This document shows, in pieces, positions 45,831 to 55,706 of a stretch of 64,000 nucleotides of DNA. Each line of letters opens with the position of its first letter. Positions within the stretch are counted from its first letter, which is position 1. Source of the stretch: Leptospira noumeaensis. GTDB taxonomy: Bacteria > Spirochaetota > Leptospiria > Leptospirales > Leptospiraceae. Under the pieces are notes generated by a model. The model worked only from the letters and a program-made list of their open reading frames with translations, had not been told where the DNA came from and searched no databases. The position numbers and the translations under genes were made by a program. The DNA is taken from positions 682,001 to 746,000 of the forward strand of contig NZ_RQFK01000026.1 of NCBI RefSeq assembly GCF_004770765.1, in the 5' to 3' direction.

Positions 45831-47135
45831 TCAATCGATAATCCCCAATCGTTTGAAGATGAGTGGGATTCTTTCCAAATAAGGTTTGATTTGGAAAATT
45901 TCGTCCAGGTCGCTATCTTTGAGAATGGCAGAACATCGTGGATCTTGTTTCAAAAGGTCACGAAGATTTTTGGATTGGTCTGCCCAAACCGCCATCGCAT
46001 TTTCTTGAACGATCAGGTAAGCATCTTCTCTTGAGATCCCACCTTTTTCAATCAACCATAACAAAACTTTTTGTGAAAATATAAGTCCACGAGTTACATT
46101 TAATGTGCGTTCGGTGGCATCTGGATAGACATGAAGGCCTTTTAAAACAAAGTTCATTTTTTCCAAAATGTAATCGAGTGCAATGGTGGAATCAGGAAGA
46201 ACAATTCGTTCTGCTGAGGAATGAGAAATGTCTCTTTCATGCCAAAGTCCTACGTTTTGTAATCCAACGTTTACGTTCGAACGAATGACACGGGAGATCC
46301 CAGAAATTCTTTCGCATACGACAGGATTTCGTTTATGAGGCATCGCCGAAGATCCTTTTTGGCCTTTGGCAAAAGGTTCTTCTACTTCGCGTCCTTCTGT
46401 TTTTTGTAAAAGACGGATTTCTGTTGCCATACGATCCAAACTCGCTGCAACCACACCAAGTACGGACATATAAAAAGCATGACGGTCACGTGAGATGACT
46501 TGTGTCGCAATTGGATCAACAGTTAATCCAAGTTTGGTTAATACATATTCTTCAATTTCTAAATCAATATTGGAATAAGTTCCAACAGCTCCGGAAAGTT
46601 TACCAACGGCAACTTGTGCCCTAGCATCTTTCATTCGTTCTAAGTTACGAGTCATCTCTGCGTAAAAGAGTGCAAACTTAAGTCCAAGTGTCATTGGTTC
46701 CGCATGGATTCCATGAGAGCGTCCGATACAAGGAAGGTCTTTGTATTCTTTTGCTTTTTCTTTTGTTGTTTGTAAAAGTGTTTCGGTTCTTTGGATGAGA
46801 AGATCCATCGCTTGTACCATTTGAACACAAAGTGCCGTATCACCAACGTCACTGGAAGTCAGTCCAAAGTGAACATGACGGCCTGCTGGTCCTATATAAG
46901 AGTTTAGGTTGGTCAAATAGGCGATCACATCATGGTGGACTTTCGATTCTATTTCTAGAATTTCATCAACATTGAATTTTGCCTTTTGTTTGATGGTTTC
47001 TAGGTCTTCTTTGGGAACTTCTCCGCGGTTGGCGCGGGCTTCGCAGGCATAAATTTCAATATCTGTCCAAATCTTAAATTTGTTCTCTAATTCCCAGATG
47101 GCCGAAATCTCTGGATGGCTGTAACGATCGATCAT
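45831..47135 (-). CDS. purB: Adenylosuccinate lyase
   Basis: PurB acts twice in purine synthesis, splitting fumarate from SAICAR and from adenylosuccinate. The 434-residue protein has the family motif GSSAMPHKRNPVVCERI near residues 262-278 with the catalytic Ser, and TSSDVGDTAL, RSHGIHAEPMTLG with the catalytic His. Length and motifs match the short bacterial form. It lies 76 bp upstream of the methyltransferase gene on the same strand and is divergent from fabG. Confidence 0.96.
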   Translation of the reverse strand: MIDRYSHPEISAIWELENKFKIWTDIEIYACEARANRGEVPKEDLETIKQKAKFNVDEILEIESKVHHDVIAYLTNLNSYIGPAGRHVHFGLTSSDVGDTALCVQMVQAMDLLIQRTETLLQTTKEKAKEYKDLPCIGRSHGIHAEPMTLGLKFALFYAEMTRNLERMKDARAQVAVGKLSGAVGTYSNIDLEIEEYVLTKLGLTVDPIATQVISRDRHAFYMSVLGVVAASLDRMATEIRLLQKTEGREVEEPFAKGQKGSSAMPHKRNPVVCERISGISRVIRSNVNVGLQNVGLWHERDISHSSAERIVLPDSTIALDYILEKMNFVLKGLHVYPDATERTLNVTRGLIFSQKVLLWLIEKGGISREDAYLIVQENAMAVWADQSKNLRDLLKQDPRCSAILKDSDLDEIFQIKPYLERIPLIFKRLGIID

Positions 47136-47243
47136 AAGGGCAGTCTTTCATTAGAAACTTCTCTTTCAACTGGGAATTTTACGATTGCCGAACGATGTTC
47201 GAAATTCAAGTTTAGAATCTAGTAATAAATCCTAGGGGGGCAT

Positions 47244-48011
47244 ATGTCCAAAGAATTCGAAGGAAAAGTAGCACTGGTAACGGGAGCTGCCTCTCCCATT
47301 GGTTTGGGAAGAGCAATCGCAAACCGAATCGCATCGCATGGTGCAAGTTTGGTGCTTGTTGATTTGAATCAGGAAAAAATTGAAGAAGCTGCAAGAGAAG
47401 TAGAAGCAAAATTTGGTGTGAAAGCAATTGGAGTTGCTTGTAACGTAACAAAACCAGAAGACTGTGACGCTGCTATCAGCAAAACAAAAGAAGCTTTTGG
47501 AAAATTAGATTTTCTTGTGAACAACGCGGGAGTTTTGAAAGACAATCTTCTCATTCGTATGTCTGAACAAGAATATGACTTTGTAATGGATGTGAACTGT
47601 AAGGGAGTTTTCCTTATGACTAAATCCGCAAGTAAACTCATTCTAAAATCTGACTCTGGTCGAATCGTAAACATTTCCTCAGTTTCTGGATTAACAGGCC
47701 AACCAGGCCAAGCAAACTACTCCACTTCCAAAGCGGGTGTGATTGCGTTAACTAAAGTTTCTGCTCGTGAATTTTCAGGAAGAAACGTTCTTGTGAATGC
47801 AGTTTGCCCAGGTTATGTGCAAACAGAAATGACGGGAACTCTTTCTAAAGAAGTACAAGACAAGTTGACTGATCCTTCTGTGATCCCACTCAAACGTCCG
47901 GGGAAACAAGAAGAGATTGCATCTGCTGTGAAATTTTTCTTAAGCAATGATGCATCTTACATCACTGGAACTTACCTCCGTGTAGACGGTGGTGCCGCTA
48001 TCGGGATGTAG
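47244..48011 (+). CDS. fabG: 3-oxoacyl-ACP reductase-type SDR
   Basis: The 255-residue SDR has [23 protein letters not shown], the catalytic Ser/Tyr/Lys in [36 protein letters not shown] and [14 protein letters not shown], typical of FabG, which reduces 3-oxoacyl-ACP in fatty-acid synthesis. The glycine-rich loop with an extra PIGL insert differs slightly from E. coli. The ATG follows a G-rich stretch. The 3' end overlaps the convergent M23 gene by 14 nt. Other SDR roles are possible. Confidence 0.82.
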   Translation: MSKEFEGKVALVTGAASPIGLGRAIANRIASHGASLVLVDLNQEKIEEAAREVEAKFGVKAIGVACNVTKPEDCDAAISKTKEAFGKLDFLVNNAGVLKDNLLIRMSEQEYDFVMDVNCKGVFLMTKSASKLILKSDSGRIVNISSVSGLTGQPGQANYSTSKAGVIALTKVSAREFSGRNVLVNAVCPGYVQTEMTGTLSKEVQDKLTDPSVIPLKRPGKQEEIASAVKFFLSNDASYITGTYLRVDGGAAIGM

Positions 48012-49962
48012 ATTTTTTATCCTTTGCCTTGGGTGCGATTGTGATTGGTTTTGCCGTCTTTTGCACCTTAGGCGAAGAAGATTTGGTTTTTGTTTCTTTT
48101 GTATTCTTTTTATCTTTAATCGTATCTACGTTTGGATTTTCTGTAGGTGGTTTTTTCTTTTCTTCCGGGACTGGTGGTGTTTGGATTTCATAATCATACC
48201 GAACGGTAGAACTCCAGTTCCCTGCAAAATCTCTGACACTCGCAAGCACTGTATGTTTTCCTGGTTCGTATAGAATCTCTGGTTCAAAGATTTCTAAACG
48301 GCCATCTTTTGGAAAAAATTCTGCTTTGCCCGGAATTCCATCCACAGTGATATCAAAGCCGTCAGGCATAATTCCCGATCCAACATCGACAGCTTTTAGA
48401 TACAATGCAAAGTCTTCTCTCGGATATACAGTTTTATTCATCAAATCATGTAGATAAATGGTGGGAGGAGTTTGGTCAGAAAGAACCACAAACATTCCAG
48501 TTTTGCGAAGCCTTACTTTAAAAAACTGACCCCAAGAACTAAAGGAAGATCCATTGACCTTTTTTACATTCCCATCTGCTAAAACTTCATATAAATCCGC
48601 AGAGTTAATATCTTTGGTTTTGGGAACTTTTACATAAAGATCATAACCTAAATTAAAATCTTTAAAATCAGGGCCAATTTTATATACACTGGAAAGTTGA
48701 TTGAGTCCCTTTGTATTGATTTGAATTTGTTCTTGTGCTTCAATATCAAAAAAAGCTTTGGAATACACAGCATTCACTGGGAAAAACAATTCTACTTTTG
48801 TATCTTTGGATTTGAAAGTTGTATAACGATCATAGTACACATTGTACTTCCATTCTTTGGTTACAATATGACTGTAATCACCTTGGTCTTTTAGGATATA
48901 AAAGGAAGCAAAAGACATTTGCCCACCCATACCAGTGGCACGAATCGTAATTTCCTTGGGTTCACCAAGACGCATTTGTTCGCTATCAAGTAAACCTTGT
49001 TCGCGGCCATTACTCCTCATTCCGAGTAGGTCATTTCCATCGCGTGTGTGCAGATAATAAGAGAAGGGATTTCCATTGGGTTTACTGACAGAGCTGTCAT
49101 ATAATAATACATTTTTTCTGGTATGTTCTTTTAAAATTTTTGAAAGTTGAAATCCTTGTAAAACATTTTCACCAATTAACATATCTAAGGTGAAAATTCC
49201 TAAACGATTGTTGTTGGATTTTTGATGAATAGCAACTTGAATTCCTACTTTTCCTTGGATAAAAAGTGTTGGTGACTCTGAGAGTTCAAAACGATTTCCA
49301 CTAGTTTCATAAAAAGGAATTTCAATGGTTTCATTTCGGCCGTTGATAAAGGTTCGTGGTGTTTGTGGAGTGATACGAATTGTATTAAATACAATTGGTT
49401 CTGCCACATTGTATCCTAAACCATAATGCATAGGATTGTAATAAACATTGTCTTTAAAAAGTTCAAAATGTAAGTGTGGTGGGCCAACACCTGTATCACC
49501 AGAGAAGGCAATGGTTTCTCCTGCATCCACCTCTACCGCTTCGGGAAGTGCAATATCAAAATCTGTTCTGTCTTTATATCGTTTGGCTTGTTTAGATTTT
49601 AATATTTGTTTGATGATTTTTTGAGAAAATTTATGTAAATGACCATATCGAGAAATCATTCCATCATCGTGTTGGAGAAATAGCGCATAACCAATGCTAG
49701 TCCATCTTCTTTGAACTCGAGTGACTTTTCCTTTTGTTACGGCTATGATAGGAATTCCAATTCTTCCACCGGTAGAAAAATCTTGGCCCATATGAAAATG
49801 CCCTGTTCTAAATTCACCAAAGGCACCAGTGATGGAATCATATCCTTTCACAGGCCATAGATAAGGATTTTTTAAAACAAAACCTGGTGGGTAATCAGAG
49901 ACAGATATTGCAGAGAGGGGATAAAGAGAGAGTATAAGTACTAATACGAAAGTGCGCAACAT
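47998..49962 (-). CDS. M23-family metallopeptidase, exported, with Lys-rich tail
   Basis: M23 (LytM-type) proteins cleave or regulate peptidoglycan crosslinks. The 654-residue protein has a signal peptide ([14 protein letters not shown]) and an N-terminal M23 domain with [10 protein letters not shown] and the zinc-binding HLHFEL region ([15 protein letters not shown]); the ligand His and Asp appear intact. The long C-terminal part has beta-rich segments ([34 protein letters not shown]) resembling Ig-like domains and ends in a Lys/Thr-rich tail ([17 protein letters not shown]). The unusual order, enzyme first and long tail after, is noted. Confidence 0.87.
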   Translation of the reverse strand: MLRTFVLVLILSLYPLSAISVSDYPPGFVLKNPYLWPVKGYDSITGAFGEFRTGHFHMGQDFSTGGRIGIPIIAVTKGKVTRVQRRWTSIGYALFLQHDDGMISRYGHLHKFSQKIIKQILKSKQAKRYKDRTDFDIALPEAVEVDAGETIAFSGDTGVGPPHLHFELFKDNVYYNPMHYGLGYNVAEPIVFNTIRITPQTPRTFINGRNETIEIPFYETSGNRFELSESPTLFIQGKVGIQVAIHQKSNNNRLGIFTLDMLIGENVLQGFQLSKILKEHTRKNVLLYDSSVSKPNGNPFSYYLHTRDGNDLLGMRSNGREQGLLDSEQMRLGEPKEITIRATGMGGQMSFASFYILKDQGDYSHIVTKEWKYNVYYDRYTTFKSKDTKVELFFPVNAVYSKAFFDIEAQEQIQINTKGLNQLSSVYKIGPDFKDFNLGYDLYVKVPKTKDINSADLYEVLADGNVKKVNGSSFSSWGQFFKVRLRKTGMFVVLSDQTPPTIYLHDLMNKTVYPREDFALYLKAVDVGSGIMPDGFDITVDGIPGKAEFFPKDGRLEIFEPEILYEPGKHTVLASVRDFAGNWSSTVRYDYEIQTPPVPEEKKKPPTENPNVDTIKDKKNTKETKTKSSSPKVQKTAKPITIAPKAKDKKSTSR

Positions 49963-50010
49963 CTGATTTCACTATTATTTTCGGCGGTTATGGTGAAAAG
50001 ACTTATAAGA

Positions 50011-50043
50011 ATCGAGGGGGCTGTCCGCATTTTTCCCCTCGAT
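50011..50043. repeat. Perfect 9-bp hairpin in the gap before the M23 gene
   Basis: ATCGAGGGG (50011-50019) pairs with CCCCTCGAT (50035-50043), loop of 15 nt. It lies between the end of the enoyl-CoA hydratase gene and the M23 start. Neither side has a strong T-run, so it may be a weak terminator or a regulatory element. Confidence 0.5.
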
Positions 50044-50055
50044 GGATCAAAATTT

Positions 50056-50838
50056 TTATTTAAAAACGGGTCTGCGTTTTTCCTTAAGAGCTGTCATTGC
50101 TTCCAGTAGATTGTCAACAACACCCGGTTGTTCAAAGGATTTGATTGTATCCTTTTTATATTGTTCTAAATTAGCAAGGAGCGCACCGTTTAAAGTATTT
50201 TTTGTGGAACGATACGCAGCGGATGGAACCTTAGAAAGTGTTTCTAATTTTTTCAGAGAGATCTTTCTTATGTCTTCTGGTGTAGGCGCGATTTCATCGA
50301 TAAGACCAATTTTTTTGGCTTCGGCTCCTTTGTAAGTTGATCCTTCCAAACAAACCTCTGCCCAATACCTTGGATCCACGCACATACGAATGCGATCGAT
50401 AAAACTTCCAGGAAGTGGTAGGCCTACGTTTACTTCTGTAAAACCAATCCTTCCTTTTCCATCTAACATATATTTAAAATCGGATGCTACAGTGATGACG
50501 GCTCCACCACCCATCGCATGGCCAGTGACTTCGGTGATCAGTGGTTTATCAAACTTAACCAGTTCACCAAATAGGATCACAATCCCACCGACCTCATCGA
50601 TGAGTTTGTCACGACTTGTGGAAAGTAAATTATCCGCATCAAGTCCATTACAAAAAAACTTCGGGTTGTCAGTGGTTAAGATCACACCTCGTTTGGAATT
50701 GTCGGCTTTGATTTCATTTAAGATCTCACCAAGATCTCTCATGTTTTGACCAGTCAGTGAGTTTTGTTCATTCATTTGAAAGCGAATGATTTCGCCTTTA
50801 CCATTGGGGATGTCGATGACTTCGCGTTTGTAATTCAT
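50056..50838 (-). CDS. Enoyl-CoA hydratase/isomerase-family protein
   Basis: The 260-residue crotonase-fold protein has the oxyanion-hole segment CNGLDADNLL, TEVTGHAMGGGAVITVASDF, and GRIGFTEVNVGLPLPG with a Glu in the catalytic region. It probably hydrates enoyl-CoA in fatty-acid breakdown, but other crotonase reactions are possible. It follows the pseudo-receiver gene by 32 bp on the same strand. The combination suggests the two signalling genes upstream share its transcript. Confidence 0.85.
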   Translation of the reverse strand: MNYKREVIDIPNGKGEIIRFQMNEQNSLTGQNMRDLGEILNEIKADNSKRGVILTTDNPKFFCNGLDADNLLSTSRDKLIDEVGGIVILFGELVKFDKPLITEVTGHAMGGGAVITVASDFKYMLDGKGRIGFTEVNVGLPLPGSFIDRIRMCVDPRYWAEVCLEGSTYKGAEAKKIGLIDEIAPTPEDIRKISLKKLETLSKVPSAAYRSTKNTLNGALLANLEQYKKDTIKSFEQPGVVDNLLEAMTALKEKRRPVFK

Positions 50839-50870
50839 TGGTTACTTCTTTTGTTTTGTGATTTTAAAAT

Positions 50871-51836
50871 TTATGATTCAGTTGGATTTTCACTCGAATC
50901 AGACTTAGGTGGTTCTGTAGATGTTTCAGAAAGGACTGGATCTTCGGATGTCACTGGAAGTGCCTGTTCACCTATTGGCATTTCAATTTTTACATCTCCT
51001 AAGGAAGAGGGTGCGGGTGATGCACCTTCTTTTCCACTATCTTTGGCAAACTTATCTTTTTTCTCTTTTTTTCGTAGTTCTTCTTTTTTCTGATCTTCCA
51101 TTTTAACGTATTCATCGAATTCGTTGGGAGCCATAAAAACTAACATTTTTTCGTCATCTGATGCGTGTTCAATGAATGCACCCATATGGCGGCCTGCGAT
51201 AAATACAACCTTTTCATGTCCCATAAAAAGTTTCATCAACCGTTCAAAAACTTCTACTTCTTCTTTGCCAAGTTCCGGGACTACGCGAACATCAAAACAA
51301 ATTCGTTCTGTAAGAATGGATTTTAAAAAATTAGGAGTGAATATTTTTTTGAATTCCGGAAAAACATATCGTTTTAGATTGGCTCGGCATTGGAAGAAAA
51401 CACGTCCATGGCCACGATCCACAACAATAAAGGACATATTGTCCCTAGTTTTTGATGATTCGCTAAATTTATATTCTTCAATATGGGAATGAATTCGATC
51501 AAGGAGTGGTTGTTTCACCAAAGGTTTGACCATATAGTCTGTAAAACCCAAAGCTTTATGATTAGCAATGAAATTGGTATCTTCTTTTGGAATCATTGCT
51601 AAAATGGGAATGTTGTGTGTGATCACGTCACGTCTTAGTTCCAAAACAAATTCTAATTCCTTTTTGTCTTTAAAAGTTAAACCCATTAGAATGATGTCTG
51701 GGTTAGAGGATTTTACATATTCTTGAACAGTTTGCGAAAATTTTGTTATGACAACTCGTTGGCGTAAACCAAGGAAGATATTTTCTAAATCCTGTGCAGA
51801 ATGAGGATCGTTTTCTATCGCCATGATAAAATGCAT
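50871..51836 (-). CDS. Pseudo-receiver protein with C-terminal Pro/Glu/Ser tail
   Basis: Residues 1-120 follow the response-regulator receiver pattern (acidic E8 and D10, Lys104 in DYMVKPL), but the phosphate-accepting Asp position is Gly52 (DIILMGLTF). It therefore cannot be phosphorylated in the usual way. Residues about 130-245 form a second alpha/beta domain (VVDRGHGRVFFQCRANLKRYVF, FDVRVVPELGKEEVEVFERL). The last 75 residues are charged and Pro/Ser-rich, probably disordered. The gene starts 6 bp after the EAL gene's stop and may form a pair with it. Role unknown. Confidence 0.72.
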   Translation of the reverse strand: MHFIMAIENDPHSAQDLENIFLGLRQRVVITKFSQTVQEYVKSSNPDIILMGLTFKDKKELEFVLELRRDVITHNIPILAMIPKEDTNFIANHKALGFTDYMVKPLVKQPLLDRIHSHIEEYKFSESSKTRDNMSFIVVDRGHGRVFFQCRANLKRYVFPEFKKIFTPNFLKSILTERICFDVRVVPELGKEEVEVFERLMKLFMGHEKVVFIAGRHMGAFIEHASDDEKMLVFMAPNEFDEYVKMEDQKKEELRKKEKKDKFAKDSGKEGASPAPSSLGDVKIEMPIGEQALPVTSEDPVLSETSTEPPKSDSSENPTES

Positions 51837-51842
51837 AAAATT

Positions 51843-53192
51843 TTAAATTAAACCCGCCTCTGACGCAACTCGAAACAAATTCCCAACTTTCTTTTGTTTT
51901 TCTGACAAAATTTTATCTGTCAATACTTCTTTCACAACATCTTCATGAATGGAATGGAGAAGATCGAAATCTCTTTTATAATCTGATACGGTCATTTTTC
52001 CAAAAAGAATATTGGCTTGGAACTGATAGATTTGGTGTTCCATAAGGAATCGTAAAGTATCATAATCCTCAACAGCCTCTGCTGTGATCACAGCCTCTCT
52101 GTTGTCGGCAAGGCGTTTACAATAATCAATAAAAGCTAAGTTATCCAAAAATTTAATTTGGTCTTCTTCTATTTTGAATTTAAAACTGATAGGATCCAAT
52201 TTAAATTCTTTAATCATAATTCCAAGATCCAAAACAATTTGATGGGATTGGCTTTTGACTCCAAAGTCGTCCGCTGCAAAACTCATTCCATGAGAATAAA
52301 AAGCATGGCATACATCTTTTAATGGAAATCGAGAATCATCATAGGGTTTTTCCACAAGTTCGAATCTTATGTTTTCAGGAATTAAATCTTTATTTTGAAT
52401 GAGTCGTTGCAAACGATCCACTCGATCAATATGAGAAAAGGTATCAATCAAAGACTGAGGAGAAATATTGAACTTTAATAATCCTGGTGCGCCTTCACAT
52501 GCAATGATTAACTTTTCTAAAATCAAAAGTTCAATTCGGTTGAGATCTTGGTCGGCTGGAATGTCATTGATTAAATCTTTGTAACCAATGTATGCCCCTC
52601 CACCGAGGAATACTTCACCACCTTTCACCGAATAAGTTTTATCTTTAGGATTAAATATGACTGTAGGTTGGATCATGGCTTCATGAACCGAACCAGATAT
52701 ATAGGTGTTGGCTTTATTGTAATAGGTCCAACTCCAACGAACGAGGTTGTCATTTAGATTTTTTTCGGAGGATTTATAAAGTTCGTTATAAATTTCATCA
52801 CTATCGGAGATAAAATTGGATTGGGTTCGAGATACACCAAAATGAAAGGAAACAATTTTATTTTGTAAACATTGTTGTTGGAATTTACCCACCGAATTTT
52901 CGATATTGGGAAACTTTTCGATGTCCCACTCAAAAAGGGGAGAAATACCCATCAGTAGTATATCTTGTTTTTCTAAATAATGAAATCCAAAAGAAATGTC
53001 TTCTAAATCCAAACAGGAATAAAATTCAGTTCGGAGTAGATCCAAAAATTCGGTCAATTCAATGCCAGTAATGTTTTCAAATCGAATGAGGAAGAGAGGT
53101 TTCCCTTGGTTTTCTTGGATGAAATGTTTTTTGAACACATCCAAGTCCTTCATACCAAAATAATAGGGACCAGTGAATAGTTGATTTTTCAA
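51843..53192 (-). CDS. Divergent EAL-domain protein
   Basis: The 449-residue protein has a C-terminal EAL-type domain from about residue 175. The EAL site reads EVFLGG at 193-198 in place of EALLRW. The other acidic and metal ligands appear kept: Asn242, Glu278, Asp308/Asp309 (AADDFG), Lys331, Glu372 and Gln392. Cyclic di-GMP binding or cleavage is therefore possible but unproven. The N-terminal 170 residues are unassigned, perhaps a degenerate GGDEF-like domain. Start is TTG at 53192 with AAGG close upstream. It heads an operon with the pseudo-receiver. Confidence 0.75.
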   Translation of the reverse strand: MKNQLFTGPYYFGMKDLDVFKKHFIQENQGKPLFLIRFENITGIELTEFLDLLRTEFYSCLDLEDISFGFHYLEKQDILLMGISPLFEWDIEKFPNIENSVGKFQQQCLQNKIVSFHFGVSRTQSNFISDSDEIYNELYKSSEKNLNDNLVRWSWTYYNKANTYISGSVHEAMIQPTVIFNPKDKTYSVKGGEVFLGGGAYIGYKDLINDIPADQDLNRIELLILEKLIIACEGAPGLLKFNISPQSLIDTFSHIDRVDRLQRLIQNKDLIPENIRFELVEKPYDDSRFPLKDVCHAFYSHGMSFAADDFGVKSQSHQIVLDLGIMIKEFKLDPISFKFKIEEDQIKFLDNLAFIDYCKRLADNREAVITAEAVEDYDTLRFLMEHQIYQFQANILFGKMTVSDYKRDFDLLHSIHEDVVKEVLTDKILSEKQKKVGNLFRVASEAGLI

Positions 53193-53280
53193 ATGTAGCC
53201 TTCGTATATGAATTGATTCTCTAACGACTTCTTGTAAATTTATGAGAATTCAAAAGAAAAGGCAACAAGGATAGTAACTT

Positions 53281-53526
53281 ATGTTTAGTTTTATTTGGTT
53301 TTTACTGATCGGTCTTGCGGCAGGTTGGCTTGCCGGTCGTATTTTGCGTGGAAGGGGATTTGGACTCATTGCCAATTTGGTAATTGGTGTTGTAGGTTCG
53401 TTTTTGGGAGGGGTTGTATTTGGGCTTTTAGGTTTTCGTTCTTATGGCCTCATTGCAGAACTCATTGTGGCAGTGGTCGGTGCCATTTTACTTATCTTCA
53501 TTGCAGGTCTGATCAAAAAAAGATAA
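53281..53526 (+). CDS. GlsB/YeaQ/YmgE-family small membrane protein
   Basis: The 81-residue protein has three hydrophobic helices with Gly-rich faces (WFLLIGLAAGWLAGRIL, GLIANLVIGVVGSFLGGVVFGLLG, ELIVAVVGAILLIFIAGLI) and a basic C-terminus (KKR). This is the transglycosylase-associated/GlsB pattern. Family members are induced by stress; their mechanism is unclear. It ends at the terminator starting at 53540 and is divergent from the EAL gene. Confidence 0.85.
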   Translation: MFSFIWFLLIGLAAGWLAGRILRGRGFGLIANLVIGVVGSFLGGVVFGLLGFRSYGLIAELIVAVVGAILLIFIAGLIKKR

Positions 53527-53539
53527 ATCCACTACGGGT

Positions 53540-53574
53540 AAAGATAGGGCGACATAAATCGTCCTATCTTTTTT
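53540..53574. terminator. Bidirectional terminator between the GlsB gene and yebC
   Basis: AAAGATAGGGCGA (53540-53552) pairs with TCGTCCTATCTTT (53559-53571), one G-T pair, 6-nt loop, followed by a T-run. Thirteen base pairs make it the longest stem in the window. Confidence 0.92.
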
Positions 53575-53617
53575 CACCAATGGGAATTTTACCGAAACAA
53601 TTTGAAATGAAACTCGT

Positions 53618-54361
53618 TTAATCGAGTTCCACTCCATCACCTAACTCAAAGTTGGAACTCACACCTTGGACATCATCATTGGCTTCCAGGTTTTCAATGA
53701 GTTTCATCACCTTCTCTGCGGTTTCTTTGTCGTTCACTTCCACGGTAGTCATAGGGATATATTTAATTTCCGATTCTTCCATACTGAGTCCCTTTGTGGA
53801 AAGGGCAGATTGGACTGCTTCGTATTCAGCAGGAGCTGTAATCACCGTATACATTCCATCGTTCACTTGGATGTCTTCGGCACCGGCCCCTAGCGCTAAA
53901 TCAAATAATGCTTCTTCAGAAATTTGATCTGCTTTCAGAGTGATCTGTCCTTTGCGTTCAAAAAGGCGAGAGACTGCACCGGCGTTGGCGAGCGACCCAC
54001 CAAGTTTGGTTAGAATGCTTTTAATTTCGGGAGTTGTACGTGATTTTTTATCAGTGAGGACATCCACCATAATGGCAACGCCACCCAGTGCGTAACATTC
54101 GTACAAACACTCTTCATACACCATACCTTCCAAACCGCCCGTTCCCTTTTTGATGGCCCGTTCGATATTGTCTTTTGGCATGTTGGCAGCTTTTGCTTTA
54201 GTGACAGCAAGGCGAAGTCTTGGGTTTCCTTCTTGGTCTCCACCACCTTCTTTGGCAGCTACGGAAATTTCTTTGGCAATCCTTGTAAAGATGGCGCCTC
54301 TTTTCGCGTCAATGGCCCCTTTTTTTCTTCGAATCGTCGCCCATTTCGAGTGTCCTGACAT
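53618..54361 (-). CDS. YebC/PmpR-family protein
   Basis: The 247-residue protein starts [22 protein letters not shown], the signature of the family, and has [26 protein letters not shown] and [17 protein letters not shown]. YebC proteins act as DNA-binding regulators or help translation through stalled ribosomes at polyproline sites. Domains I, II and III are in the usual order. A GGGAGAAAA ribosome site precedes the ATG. Its 3' end faces the GlsB gene across a terminator. Confidence 0.95.
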   Translation of the reverse strand: MSGHSKWATIRRKKGAIDAKRGAIFTRIAKEISVAAKEGGGDQEGNPRLRLAVTKAKAANMPKDNIERAIKKGTGGLEGMVYEECLYECYALGGVAIMVDVLTDKKSRTTPEIKSILTKLGGSLANAGAVSRLFERKGQITLKADQISEEALFDLALGAGAEDIQVNDGMYTVITAPAEYEAVQSALSTKGLSMEESEIKYIPMTTVEVNDKETAEKVMKLIENLEANDDVQGVSSNFELGDGVELD

Positions 54362-54484
54362 TGTTTTCTCCCAAGGCTAGGATTTTGGATTCAAAAGATT
54401 TTTCAACAGATTTAAGTCGCCCTAGTTTCTTGACTCAGAGAGAAAATTCCAAAGTACTGTAAAAAAACATCTATAAGGCATACC

Positions 54485-55651
54485 ATGATCGACTTTTCCA
54501 TCACCGATGAACAAAAAGCCCTCCGCGATTTAGCAAGAGATTTCGCCAAAAATGAAATGATTCCCAAGGCGGAGCACCACGACCACACTGGTGAGTATCC
54601 GAAAGAAATTTTAAAGAAAGCTTTCGACGTAGGCCTTATGAATATGCATATCCCAGCGGAATACGGTGGTGCTGGCCTCGGTGTTTTGGACGAACTCATC
54701 GCCTCAGAAGAATTATTTTACGGATGTTCTGGTATGGCAACTGCCATCCTTGCAAACAACCTTGCATTAGCGCCTGTTTTACTTGGTGCTGATGATTATG
54801 TTATGAAAAAATTCATCCAACCAATGACTGAAAATTTTACATTGGCAGCTTATGCAGTAACGGAACCTGGTGCTGGTTCCGATGTGGCTGGAATCCGAAC
54901 CACAGCAAAACGAGTTGGTGATGAATACATTGTGAATGGATCCAAAATGTGGATCACTAACGCAGGTCATGCGGACTGGTTTTTTGTTTTAGCAAAAACA
55001 GATCCAAATGCGGGTCACAAAGGTATGACAGGATTCATCGTAGATGCCAAATCTCCAGGAATCATCATCGGTAAAAAAGAAAAAAATATGGGACAACGTT
55101 GTTCCGACACTCGTGGTGTTACTTTTGAAGACGTAAAAGTTCCCAAAGAAAACATGATCGGAAAAGAGGGTGAGGGGTTCAAAATTGCCATGGGTGCTTT
55201 TGATAAAACTCGCCCTGCTGTGGCGATTGGTGCTGTGGGTGTGGCTCGTGCTGCCCTTGACCATTCCATTCGTTATGCAAACACTCGTAATGCGTTCGGA
55301 AAACCAATATCTGTGAACCAAGGTGTGAGTTTTATCATTGCTGAAATGGCCCGTGATATCGAAGCCGGAAGACTTCTTTGCTGGCAATCAGCTTGGCTTA
55401 TCGATAATGGATTTAGAAACACATACCAAGCATCCATTGCAAAAGTATTTTGTGCAGATATGGCAATGCGTGTCACAACAGATGCAGTGCAAATCTTTGG
55501 TGGCTACGGATTCAACGAAGAATACCCTGTAGAAAAATTAATGCGTGATGCAAAAATCTTCCAAATCTACGAAGGAACTTCACAAATCCAACGTGTGATC
55601 ATTTCCAAATTTCTTAATGATGGTGTTGGGATCGAAACTCCTAACGCGTAA
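54485..55651 (+). CDS. Acyl-CoA dehydrogenase
   Basis: FAD-dependent enzyme of the first step of beta-oxidation. The 388-residue protein has the N-terminal helix domain, the FAD-binding [29 protein letters not shown] and, in the C-terminal domain, [20 protein letters not shown] and [10 protein letters not shown] with catalytic Glu. These features match short/medium-chain enzymes. Fatty acids are the main carbon source of Leptospira, so this gene is probably central. It has its own spacer upstream with no clear promoter. Confidence 0.94.
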   Translation: MIDFSITDEQKALRDLARDFAKNEMIPKAEHHDHTGEYPKEILKKAFDVGLMNMHIPAEYGGAGLGVLDELIASEELFYGCSGMATAILANNLALAPVLLGADDYVMKKFIQPMTENFTLAAYAVTEPGAGSDVAGIRTTAKRVGDEYIVNGSKMWITNAGHADWFFVLAKTDPNAGHKGMTGFIVDAKSPGIIIGKKEKNMGQRCSDTRGVTFEDVKVPKENMIGKEGEGFKIAMGAFDKTRPAVAIGAVGVARAALDHSIRYANTRNAFGKPISVNQGVSFIIAEMARDIEAGRLLCWQSAWLIDNGFRNTYQASIAKVFCADMAMRVTTDAVQIFGGYGFNEEYPVEKLMRDAKIFQIYEGTSQIQRVIISKFLNDGVGIETPNA

Positions 55652-55662
55652 AGATTGGAATT

Positions 55663-55698
55663 AGGACAGGTGGATCCTTTGACAACTCCACTTGTCCT
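55663..55698 (+). repeat. 12-bp hairpin between the acyl-CoA dehydrogenase and GATase genes
   Basis: AGGACAGGTGGA (55663-55674) pairs with TCCACTTGTCCT (55687-55698) with one G-T pair and a 12-nt loop. It ends 8 nt before the GATase ATG, and no purine-rich ribosome site is visible between stem and ATG. No T-run follows, so a simple terminator is unlikely. Confidence 0.6.
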
Positions 55699-55706
55699 CT
55701 CCTAGT

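Noticed and set aside
50871..51836. A normal phosphorylated response regulator
   Set aside because: The Asp position is Gly52, although acidic residues and Lys104 are present.
51843..53192. An inactive EAL domain by loss of the EAL motif
   Set aside because: Only the Ala-Leu part and the following Arg are changed. Glu193 and the other ligand positions appear kept, so inactivity cannot be claimed.
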